This document shows positions 1 to 5,849 of a stretch of 5,849 nucleotides of DNA, one piece after another. Within the stretch, counting starts at the first letter, position 1. Each line of letters starts with the position of its first letter. The stretch comes from Rubrobacter sp. (GTDB lineage: Bacteria; Actinomycetota; Rubrobacteria; Rubrobacterales; Rubrobacteraceae). Below the pieces are notes generated by a model. The model made no database searches. It saw only the letters and a program-made list of their open reading frames with translations, and had not been told where the DNA came from. A program made the translations under genes and the position numbers. The stretch is from the NCBI GenBank assembly GCA_019247245.1, contig JAFAPF010000052.1, positions 1-5,849 on the forward strand, read 5' to 3'.

Positions 1-259
<259 letters not shown>

Positions 260-943
260 CTATAGCACCCCATGTTCTTTCATGCTAAAGTAACTGTCCC
301 CTACGATGACGTGGTCAAGGACCTCTATCCCAAGGATCTCAGCCGCTCCTGCGAGCCTGGTCGTGACCTCATGGTCCTCTCTACTAGGCTCGACCGCACC
401 GCTAGGGTGATTGTGCGCAAGGATGATGCTTGCGGCGCTCGCCCGGATGGCCGGTTTAAAAACCTCTCGGGGATGCACGAGAGAGCAACAAAGCGTGCCC
501 ACCGAGATCGTGGAGGTTTCTATTACCTCGTTCTTAGCGTTGAGCAGCAAGACAACAAAGTTCTCCCGGTCGAGGTTGGCTATGCGCCCCCTCAATAGCC
601 TATCCACATCCGCGGGCGATGATATCATGGGCCGCCCCAGGTTGCGAACCTGCTTCATTCTACGGGCAAGCTCAACTGCTGCTAGTATTATGCATGCTTT
701 AGCCTCGCCGATTCCGTTGATCTCCATAAGTTCGTGCACAGATACATCGTAGAGGCCAAGGAGGCCACCGGCTTCGCTTATCACCTCTCCGGCCAGCTCT
801 ACTGCTGTTTTTTCCCGGCTACCGATCCCGAAAAGGAGCCCCAAAAGCTCTCCATCCGAGAGCGCAGCCGGGCCTACCGCGAGCAACCGCTCGCGCGGTC
901 TGAGCTCCGGCGGGAGTTGCTTTATGGTGTACCGACGGCCCAA
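260..943 (-). CDS. radC: RadC family JAB-domain protein
   Basis: Widely conserved protein once tied to DNA repair. That link is doubtful and its biochemical role remains unsettled. It has 227 residues, matching the family. The N-terminal part has a UPF0758-type domain opening (ELRPRERLLAVGPAALSD, 13-30) and a helix-hairpin-helix-like INGIGEAKA (75-83). The C-terminal JAB/MPN domain carries a complete putative metal site: Glu160 (PREVFKPAI), H177-N-H179-P-S-G and Asp190, followed by DHVIVGDSYFSMKE (210-223). All metal-site residues are intact. The start is TTG at 943; the sequence TIKQLPPELRPRERL right after it matches family N-termini, and no ATG or GTG is available in frame between the end of maf and this point. 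The nearest purine-rich stretch (AGGG, 11 nt upstream) is weak. The maf-radC-mreB order is common in bacteria and supports the call. Confidence 0.95.
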   Translation of the reverse strand: MGRRYTIKQLPPELRPRERLLAVGPAALSDGELLGLLFGIGSREKTAVELAGEVISEAGGLLGLYDVSVHELMEINGIGEAKACIILAAVELARRMKQVRNLGRPMISSPADVDRLLRGRIANLDRENFVVLLLNAKNEVIETSTISVGTLCCSLVHPREVFKPAIRASAASIILAHNHPSGAVEPSREDHEVTTRLAGAAEILGIEVLDHVIVGDSYFSMKEHGVL

Positions 944-956
944 AGACGCATTAGCC

Positions 957-1532
957 CTAGTACCAGCTGATGCCGTACTGCTCGAGCAAGCAGCTCGTAA
1001 GCGCGAGCGGCAGCCCGACTACACACGAGTAGTCACCCTTGATTCCTTCTACGAAAAGCGCTGCCTTCCCTTGTATAGCGTATCCCCCAGCTTTTCCGAC
1101 GCCCTCCTTCAGCTTAACGTAAGCGGAGATTTCAGACTCTGAAAGCCCTCGCAACCACACCTGCGTTATCGCGGTCCGCACAATGGCGTCCCCGTTACGC
1201 GCCACCGCCACCCCAGAGTAAACCTCGTGTGTGCTGCCCTCTAGCAAGCCAAGCATTCGGCGTACGTCTTCCTCGTCCTTGGCCTGCCCGAGGATCGCTT
1301 CCCCGGCAGGTGCGTAAGGTAGGTAAACTATAGTATCGGCTGCAAGAACGACCTCACCCGGGAATTCTTTCACGATGGCTAAAGCCTTGCCCCGGGCGTT
1401 GGCTTCGACGGTCTCTTTTGGATCTTCGAGGGTGACTTCAGGGAAGCCGCTCTTTAGGGTTGTGAAGTTGTAGCCCGCTACCTTTAGCAAAGCTATGCGC
1501 CGCGGTGATTCAGAGGCGAGGATGAATCGCAC
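957..1532 (-). CDS. maf: Maf-family nucleoside triphosphate pyrophosphatase (dTTP/UTP type)
   Basis: House-cleaning pyrophosphatase of the Maf/HAM1 (ITPase-like) fold, which hydrolyses dTTP, UTP and modified pyrimidine nucleotides to monophosphate and PPi; Maf has also been linked to septum inhibition in Bacillus. It has 191 residues, the normal length. Motifs: ASESPRR (6-12) for phosphate binding, Lys49 in the RGKA segment, catalytic AADTIV with Asp66, [10 protein letters not shown] (146-155) and [11 protein letters not shown] (166-176). GYAIQG resembles the YhdE/B. subtilis Maf group (GAYAIQG or GAYGIQG) rather than the YceF group (GSFKSEG). Two oddities: the LGKP motif reads LGQA (81-84), replacing a conserved Lys, and the loop before it (residues 70-79) looks a few residues longer than usual. 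The start is GTG with no clear ribosome site. It sits 7 nt after ndk and 13 nt before radC, so coupling by termination-reinitiation is plausible. Confidence 0.94.
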   Translation of the reverse strand: MRFILASESPRRIALLKVAGYNFTTLKSGFPEVTLEDPKETVEANARGKALAIVKEFPGEVVLAADTIVYLPYAPAGEAILGQAKDEEDVRRMLGLLEGSTHEVYSGVAVARNGDAIVRTAITQVWLRGLSESEISAYVKLKEGVGKAGGYAIQGKAALFVEGIKGDYSCVVGLPLALTSCLLEQYGISWY

Positions 1533-1539
1533 TAGTTAC

Positions 1540-1941
1540 TTAACTACCGAAGAAGAGCTTCAGTTCCCTCCTTGCGCTTTCGGGAGAGTCTGAGCCATGA
1601 ACGAGATTATCGGGGAGGCTCAAAGCCAGGTCGCCACGGATAGTGCCGGGGGCAGCTTCGGCAGGGTTGGTTGCGCCCATGAGGTTGCGCACAACCTTGA
1701 TCGCGCCTTCCCCCTCGACTAGCATCGCGATGACAGGCGATGCGGTGATGAATTCCACTAGCTCTCTGAAAAAAGGCTTCTCACGGTGTTCGGCGTAGTG
1801 CTCTTCGGCAAGCTCGTGGCTCACATCCATCAGCCGCATTACCCGAATATCGAGCCCCTTGTTCTCGATGCGGCGTACAATCTCTCCGACCAGCCGGCGC
1901 CGAACGCCGTCACCTTTCACTAATACAAGCGTCTGCTCCAT
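1540..1941 (-). CDS. ndk: Nucleoside diphosphate kinase
   Basis: Transfers the gamma-phosphate of ATP to other NDPs and dNDPs through a phosphohistidine, keeping NTP pools balanced; cytoplasmic oligomer. The 133 residues are slightly short of the usual ~135-150 but complete. The active-site signature NLVHGSDS is present at 112-119, with His115 as the phosphorylated residue. Other conserved nucleotide-site residues are K9, Y49, R85, T91 (GATNP), R102 (PGTIRGD) and N112. The tail RELKLFF is typical. The usual KPDG near the N-terminus reads KGDG here (residues 9-12), keeping Lys9 but losing the proline. The gene has the only perfect ribosome site and, apart from mreB, the only ATG start among the visible starts. 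It ends 7 nt before maf. Placement after folC is typical of Actinomycetota. Confidence 0.97.
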   Translation of the reverse strand: MEQTLVLVKGDGVRRRLVGEIVRRIENKGLDIRVMRLMDVSHELAEEHYAEHREKPFFRELVEFITASPVIAMLVEGEGAIKVVRNLMGATNPAEAAPGTIRGDLALSLPDNLVHGSDSPESARRELKLFFGS

Positions 1942-1949
1942 CTCCTCAT

Positions 1950-1956
1950 CCTCCTT
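1950..1956 (-). promoter_or_regulatory. Strong Shine-Dalgarno AAGGAGG of ndk
   Basis: A seven-base match to the anti-Shine-Dalgarno consensus lies 8 nt before the ATG at 1941. It decides the ndk start. A closer ATG at 1949 is out of frame and abuts the site, so it is not used. It is the best ribosome site in the window, which suggests higher translation of ndk than of its neighbours (inference). Confidence 0.85.
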
Positions 1957-2045
1957 CTACCAAGTAGGCGTAATAAGCATGTATGCTCCTAGTCGACAGG
2001 GCTAAGTTGGATGGTCTGCAAGAAGAAAAGACGAGCTCACTCTGC
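1957..2045 (-). other. Intergenic gap between the microprotein gene and ndk
   Basis: Together with the ndk ribosome site and its spacer this is the largest non-coding stretch in the window (104 nt, 1942-2045). It has no open frame of interest. I find no convincing -35/-10 pair: a TTGCAG-like hexamer on the minus strand is not followed by a TANNNT box at 16-18 nt. A weak 4-bp hairpin (2033-2047) with a T-rich tail overlaps the microprotein stop but is too short to call a terminator. An ndk promoter here is possible but not shown. Confidence 0.4.
1976..1987. repeat. Short imperfect palindrome upstream of ndk
   Basis: AGCAT-GT-ATGCT, two 5-bp arms around a 2-nt centre, lies about 35 nt upstream of the ndk start. 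It could be a small operator half-site pair or simply chance, since a 5-bp inverted repeat is not rare. No second copy was noticed in the window. Confidence 0.25.
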
Positions 2046-2150
2046 TCACGACGCTATAAACCTTGAGACGACGAAGTAGCCAAGAATGAAAAAGATGAGC
2101 CCGATCGCAGCGAGAACCCCTGCAAATTTCCAACTACGGCCTCTGCCCAC
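2046..2150 (-). CDS. 34-residue single-pass membrane microprotein (unknown function)
   Basis: Function not recognised. The reading frame is GTG...TGA, 34 codons, overlapping the folC end by 17 nt. The product has a basic N-terminus (R3, R5, K8), then an uninterrupted hydrophobic stretch from about residue 9 to 28 (FAGVLAAIGLIFFILGYFVV), then a short tail with R30 and no acidic residue anywhere. That is the pattern of one transmembrane helix, with the N-terminus probably cytoplasmic by the positive-inside rule. It fills almost half of the otherwise empty gap between folC and ndk and has a well-placed GAGG. In mycobacteria the same slot, folC-X-ndk, holds a larger integral membrane protein (Rv2446c, DUF4233 type), so this may be a reduced or independent occupant of that slot (inference). 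The alternative is a chance frame; the hydrophobicity, ribosome site and operon-like overlap argue against it. Confidence 0.6.
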   Translation of the reverse strand: MGRGRSWKFAGVLAAIGLIFFILGYFVVSRFIAS

Positions 2151-3387
2151 GCAACCACCTCAAAACTCCTGCACCGGTATACAGAGATCCCGTGACCAGC
2201 GCCACCCCACCCTCCTTCTCCATCTCCTCCACGAGGGTGCGCAGGGCAACGACGACATCGTTTACCACCCAGGCTCCCCTCCCTTTGGCATCTCGTGGGG
2301 TGTACACTTCTTCTATCCACCCTGGGTCTAAGGCTCGGCCGCCAGCGTCCACAGGATAGGTGAGCACGAGTGGGTAAGCCTCTCGAAGGATATTGAGCAT
2401 ACTTCCGACGTCTTTTCCGTTCAAGGTACCAAACACCACTCCCAGCGGCCGATCCCCATACGTCTCCCGAACTACCCCAAGTACGGCTTTCAAACCGTCG
2501 GGATTGTGTGCGCCGTCCACGACCACAGGTACCCCAGAGACTTTGTGCACCTCGAAACGAGCCGGCAATCTTTCCATCCGCACCGTCGTTCGCTCGGCCC
2601 CGCGCAAGGAGTGTCCTAATAGCACCTCCGCTGCTCGCCTCCCAAGAAGTTCGTTGCAAGCCAGATACGGAGCGGTCCCCGTCTTGTGGTAGGGTTGCTC
2701 TCGAATTTCTTTGTACTCTACAGCTATACTAGCTCCTACCCGAGTGCTAACCTCCCTGGCGATGGCGTTCACCTGAGGATCACCGGTACCGAGGATGAGT
2801 AGGCTACCGGGTCTCAAGCTCGCCAACTTCTCCTCTGCTATCTCTTCTACAGTATCGCCAAGGTACTCTGTGTGGTCGAGGCCGACGTTGGTTAGCACGA
2901 CAGCCACAGCCTCCACCGCAGAGGTCGCATCGTAGCGTGCCCCAAGCCCTGCTTCCAGAACAGCCCATTGCAGCTTCGCGTCACGGAACATGACGAGTGC
3001 TCCTGAGGTGAGAATTTCGAACTGTGTTGCGGGAACATCGTTCGTATCCGCGATTTGTATAACTTTATGCATTGTGTCAGCGAACTCCTCTTCCGCAACG
3101 AAGCGCCCGCGGAGCATCACGCGCTCAGTGTAGGAGAGAACGTGCGGCGAGAGGTAAGCGCCAGAGGGCTGGCCCACCGCTTCTAGGGTCCCCGCAAGCG
3201 CGACAGCCGTTGTCCCCTTACCGTTCGTCCCAACAACCTGAACGATCCGTAGGGAGCGTTGAGGATTGTCGAGGAGCTTGAGGAGTGCCACAATACGCTT
3301 GAAACCGAGCGTGATGCGACGGCGGCGATCCAGCTCCTCGCAGACGGCTTCGTAGGAGGGGCGGGCAGGCACGACGCAGAGAGGCAC
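2134..3387 (-). CDS. folC: Bifunctional folylpolyglutamate synthase / dihydrofolate synthase
   Basis: Mur-ligase-family enzyme that adds L-glutamate to dihydropteroate and/or tetrahydrofolate using ATP, in the cytoplasm. It has 417 residues, close to the usual ~420-430. Visible motifs: P-loop GTNGKGTT (53-60), the SPHVLSYTERV loop (80-90), EAGLGARYDATS (145-156), TNVGLDHTEYLG (166-177) with the metal-site His172, Lys187 at the position normally carbamylated, LPARFE (274-279, where PGRFE is usual), DGAHNPDG (291-298) in the C-terminal ligase domain, NGKD (323-326), and a terminal VTGSLYTGAG (398-407). The start is GTG; the first ~10 residues are not conserved, so the start could be GTG at codon 6. 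It begins 5 nt after valS ends, and its last 17 nt overlap the downstream microprotein gene. The valS-folC pairing is widespread in bacteria and supports the call. Whether it has both activities cannot be told from motifs alone. Confidence 0.96.
   Translation of the reverse strand: MPLCVVPARPSYEAVCEELDRRRRITLGFKRIVALLKLLDNPQRSLRIVQVVGTNGKGTTAVALAGTLEAVGQPSGAYLSPHVLSYTERVMLRGRFVAEEEFADTMHKVIQIADTNDVPATQFEILTSGALVMFRDAKLQWAVLEAGLGARYDATSAVEAVAVVLTNVGLDHTEYLGDTVEEIAEEKLASLRPGSLLILGTGDPQVNAIAREVSTRVGASIAVEYKEIREQPYHKTGTAPYLACNELLGRRAAEVLLGHSLRGAERTTVRMERLPARFEVHKVSGVPVVVDGAHNPDGLKAVLGVVRETYGDRPLGVVFGTLNGKDVGSMLNILREAYPLVLTYPVDAGGRALDPGWIEEVYTPRDAKGRGAWVVNDVVVALRTLVEEMEKEGGVALVTGSLYTGAGVLRWLRGQRP
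2158..2161 (-). promoter_or_regulatory. Shine-Dalgarno GAGG for the microprotein gene
   Basis: GAGG on the minus strand lies inside the end of folC, 7 nt ahead of the GTG at 2150. The spacing is optimal, and the in-frame TGA just upstream overlaps it, so no longer N-terminus is possible in this frame without an earlier frame change. This site is the main reason for choosing the GTG as the start. Confidence 0.5.
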
Positions 3388-3388
3388 C

Positions 3389-3394
3389 CCTCCT
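3389..3394 (-). promoter_or_regulatory. Shine-Dalgarno of folC overlapping the valS stop
   Basis: The minus strand reads TAGGAGGGGTG: the valS stop TAG supplies the first bases of an AGGAGG site, and the folC GTG follows only 1 nt after it. This spacing is unusually short. The next in-frame GTG (codon 6, ending at 3372) would have a 16-nt spacer, which is too long. Ribosomes ending valS would sit directly on this site, so translational coupling is likely (inference). Confidence 0.65.
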
Positions 3395-5849
3395 ATAGAT
3401 ACTCGTCGAGGCGCTGCTTGAGCGTCTCGAGAAGGGCAGAGTTTCGATCGCGCTTCTCTCGCTCAGTTGCGACGACGGGGTTGGGTGCACGTTCGACAAA
3501 CGTTTTGCTCGAGAGCTTGCTCTCGGCTCGCCTTACCTCGCCCTCGATGCGCCCAATCTCTTTACTTAGGCGTTCGATCTCTCCACGCCTGAGCTCCTCT
3601 GAAAGAGCCACCTCCACCACCAAATCCTCCGCTGGTAGCATCGTCTTTGCCGAGCTGTCGAGGTCCTTCACGGTCAACACCCCAGCCAAAGCCGAGAACA
3701 CCTTGAGATCCACCCCCTCCGGCGCTCTTCCTTCAAGCTCTCCTTCGACTTTTGACTCTGCACGGAAAGCACGAACCACCGAGATCGCAAGCCGCGTCCG
3801 CTCCAGCACCCGGGTCGCCTCAGCATCTTCAAGTTCGGGCCTATACTCTGGAAATGCCCGCTGGATGAGCAGTTCCTCCCCTTCGAGCACATAAGCTATT
3901 TCCTCCGTTACAAAGGGCATGATCGGGTGCAGAAGGCGTAGTAGACCCTCGAAAACCTCTCGCAATACCCGCGGAGTCTCTGCCGAGGGTACAGCCTTGG
4001 AGATCTCAACATACCAGTCCGCGAATTGGTGCCAGGCGAAGTCGTAGACAAGACGCATCGCCTCCGCGAACTCACACTCTTCGAGAAGCTGATCGTACTC
4101 ACGTACCGTCTCATTGAAGCTCGAAAGAATCCAGCGATCCGAAGTAGATAGTTCTTCTTGTGACTCGGCTTGGACACTATCTGACGGATATCCAGAGATA
4201 AAGCGCGCCATATTCCATAGCTTGGTAACGAAGCCGCGCCCTAAAGACGCGCGTTGGTGGGAGTAGGCAAAGTCTTGGGTCGAAGTCTGATAGAGCAACC
4301 CGAAACGCACCGCATCAGTACCATACTCGTCGAAGAGGTCTATGGGGTTTATAGTATTGCCCTTGGACTTGCTCATCTTCGTACCGTCCTCGGCGAGGAC
4401 TATCGGATGAACGTTGACCTTCTCAAAGGGGATCTCATCCTCAAAGTACAGGCCCATCATGATCATGCGCGCCACCCACAGGTACATGATCTCGCGCGCC
4501 GTACTCAAGAGGCTCGTCGGATAGAAGTATCTTAAGTCCTCTGTCTCCTGCGGCCACCCCAGGGTCGCGAAGGGCCACAAGGCGGAGGAGAACCATGTGT
4601 CGAACACGTCCTTGTCCTGATCGTATCGCTCCCCAGGCGACTCTTTGGCGACCACTACCTCTCCTTCCGGGCCGTACCAGACTGGTATCCTGTGTCCCCA
4701 CCATAGCTGTCGGCTCACATTCCAGTCCTGCAGGTTCTCGAGCCACCGTATCGTTTCTCGTCGCCAGGAATCGGGGTAGACAGTGATCTCCTCGTTCCTC
4801 AAGGCCTCTATCGCAGGTTCGGCGAGCTTCCGCATTGAGACCCACCACTGCTCAGAGAGCCACGGCTCAATCACGGCTCCGCACCGGTAACAATGCCCAA
4901 CCCGATACCTGTGCTCCCTAACCTCCCCCAGCAGGTTATTCGCATCTAGGCGCTCTACAAGGGCCATGCGCGCCTCCTCGCGGGACATCCCCACGAACGA
5001 GCCGCCCTTCTCGTTAATCGTACCATTCGGGTTGAGGACGTTAACTGCTTCTAAGCCGTGCCTCTCACCGATCTCGAAGTCGTTCGGGTCGTGGGCAGGT
5101 GTGACCTTGAGGACCCCCGTTCCAAAACTCGGGTCCACATAATCGTCGGCCAGCACCTCGACCTCGCGCTCCACGAACGGCACCCCAACCCGTCGTCTCA
5201 CAAGGTCAGTGTAACGCTCATCGTCCGGGTTGACGACGAGCGCCACATCACCCAAAACCGTTTCGGGGCGGGTAGTAAAGACCTGGATGTAGTCCTTACC
5301 ATCAGGGCCGGGCCCCTTACCATCTGTGAACGGGTAGCGGATGCCATAGAGTTTGCCGTCTACCTCTTCGTAGTTCACCTCAAGGTCACTTATGGACGAA
5401 CGATCGTGGGGACACCAGTTAGTGATACGGTTGCCCCGGTAAATGAGACCTGCCTCGTACAGCTCGATGAAAGCCTCGAGAACTGCATCCACGTATTCCT
5501 CATCCATCGTGTACCGCAAGCGGCGCCAGTCTAATGAAGCGCCGAGCCGCTTATACTGTCCAAGGATCAGGGAACGTGATTCCAGGGCGAATTCCCGGCA
5601 CCGCTCCATGAAGGTCTCCCGCCCGAGGTCCCAACGCGTCTTCCTCTCCTCGCGCAGAATCTTACGCTCAACGACGTTCTGCAACGCGATCGAAGCATGA
5701 TCCACGCCTGGCAACCATAGGGCTTCGTATCCCTTCATCCGTGCCCTTCGTATTAGCGCGTCCTGTATGGTGCCGTTTAACGCGTGGCCCATGGGCTGGG
5801 CTCCCGTAACGTTGGGCGGAGGGAGAACGATGCAATAAGGCTCTTTATC
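3393..5849 (-). CDS. valS: Valyl-tRNA synthetase, N-terminus cut off by window edge
   Basis: Class Ia aminoacyl-tRNA synthetase that charges tRNA-Val with valine and hydrolyses mischarged Thr-tRNA in the cytoplasm. The frame is open from the right edge: 818 residues are visible, and perhaps 25-40 are missing by comparison with the family's ~870-880. Numbering from the internal ATG at 5792: PPPNVTG lies just upstream of it, followed by the HIGH-region equivalent, which reads PMGH instead of HMGH. CP1 editing-domain motifs are TTRPET (173-178) and TPAHDPNDF (231-239). A zinc-type pair is C301/C304 (CYRC), while the earlier half-site reads CPHD (127-130). WNVSRQLWWGHRIPVW (357-372) and KMSKS (472-476) complete the catalytic core. 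The anticodon-binding domain spans about 550-690. The C-terminal coiled coil spans about 730-799, with KLSSKTFVERAP. It is first in the visible run, and its TAG overlaps the folC ribosome site. Identity is certain; the altered HIGH motif is odd. Confidence 0.97.
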   Translation of the reverse strand, partial: DKEPYCIVLPPPNVTGAQPMGHALNGTIQDALIRRARMKGYEALWLPGVDHASIALQNVVERKILREERKTRWDLGRETFMERCREFALESRSLILGQYKRLGASLDWRRLRYTMDEEYVDAVLEAFIELYEAGLIYRGNRITNWCPHDRSSISDLEVNYEEVDGKLYGIRYPFTDGKGPGPDGKDYIQVFTTRPETVLGDVALVVNPDDERYTDLVRRRVGVPFVEREVEVLADDYVDPSFGTGVLKVTPAHDPNDFEIGERHGLEAVNVLNPNGTINEKGGSFVGMSREEARMALVERLDANNLLGEVREHRYRVGHCYRCGAVIEPWLSEQWWVSMRKLAEPAIEALRNEEITVYPDSWRRETIRWLENLQDWNVSRQLWWGHRIPVWYGPEGEVVVAKESPGERYDQDKDVFDTWFSSALWPFATLGWPQETEDLRYFYPTSLLSTAREIMYLWVARMIMMGLYFEDEIPFEKVNVHPIVLAEDGTKMSKSKGNTINPIDLFDEYGTDAVRFGLLYQTSTQDFAYSHQRASLGRGFVTKLWNMARFISGYPSDSVQAESQEELSTSDRWILSSFNETVREYDQLLEECEFAEAMRLVYDFAWHQFADWYVEISKAVPSAETPRVLREVFEGLLRLLHPIMPFVTEEIAYVLEGEELLIQRAFPEYRPELEDAEATRVLERTRLAISVVRAFRAESKVEGELEGRAPEGVDLKVFSALAGVLTVKDLDSSAKTMLPAEDLVVEVALSEELRRGEIERLSKEIGRIEGEVRRAESKLSSKTFVERAPNPVVATEREKRDRNSALLETLKQRLDEYL

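Noticed and set aside
1947..1949. ATG immediately after the AAGGAGG as the ndk start
   Set aside because: It abuts the ribosome site and is out of frame with the Ndk sequence. The ATG at 1941 has proper spacing and the right frame.
2021..2047. Hairpin GAGC-loop-GCTC with T-rich tail as a terminator after the microprotein gene
   Set aside because: Only 4 Watson-Crick pairs plus wobble ends, overlapping the stop codon, and the T tract is interrupted by C. Too weak to call.
2054..2659. 201-codon minus-strand frame overlapping folC
   Set aside because: It is the +1-type shadow of folC. The product is Gly/Arg/Ser-rich without domain features, while the folC frame carries all family motifs.
3259..3894. 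211-codon plus-strand open frame spanning the valS-folC junction
   Set aside because: Serine/arginine-rich, low-complexity product antisense to two confidently identified genes. No ribosome site was recognised.
5058..5534. 158-codon open frame on the plus strand inside valS
   Set aside because: It lies wholly antisense to the strongly conserved ValS editing region. Its product has no recognisable domain, and long antisense frames opposite GC-rich synthetase genes are a known by-product of codon bias.

Overview
This 5.8 kb window carries seven protein-coding genes, all on the minus strand and tightly packed. Read in the direction of transcription (right to left) they are: valS (valyl-tRNA synthetase, missing its N-terminus), folC (folylpolyglutamate/dihydrofolate synthase), a 34-codon membrane microprotein, ndk (nucleoside diphosphate kinase), maf (nucleotide pyrophosphatase), radC (JAB-domain protein) and mreB (actin-like cell-shape protein, first ~71 codons only). 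I see no tRNA, rRNA, mobile element, CRISPR array or convincing terminator.

The gene order points to a bacterium of the Actinomycetota, possibly a deep branch such as Rubrobacteria or Thermoleophilia. The order valS-folC-(small membrane protein)-ndk matches mycobacteria and streptomycetes. The order maf-radC-mreB is the one familiar from Firmicutes and probably ancestral. Base composition looks only moderately GC-rich by eye (roughly mid-to-upper 50s percent), and AGA, ATA and CTA codons are freely used, so this is not a typical very-high-GC actinomycete. The taxonomic call is inference.

Layout: valS runs from the right edge to 3393. Its stop codon is embedded in the Shine-Dalgarno sequence of folC (GTG, 3387-2134). 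The end of folC overlaps the microprotein gene (GTG, 2150-2046) by 17 nt. A 104-nt gap follows, the largest in the window. It holds a strong AAGGAGG ribosome site for ndk (ATG, 1941-1540). Then come maf (GTG, 1532-957; 7-nt gap), radC (TTG, 943-260; 13-nt gap) and mreB (ATG at 214 or 226; 33-45-nt gap). The spacing suggests one co-transcribed unit, or two if the gap before ndk holds a promoter.

Functionally it is a growth cluster: tRNA charging, folate polyglutamylation for one-carbon and thymidylate synthesis, NTP balancing, removal of non-canonical nucleotides, and the start of the cell-elongation machinery. No new multi-gene system is evident. The most notable points are the unlisted-size membrane microprotein between folC and ndk, and substitutions at normally near-invariant motif positions in ValS (HIGH motif reads PMGH), Ndk (KPDG reads KGDG) and Maf (LGKP reads LGQA).
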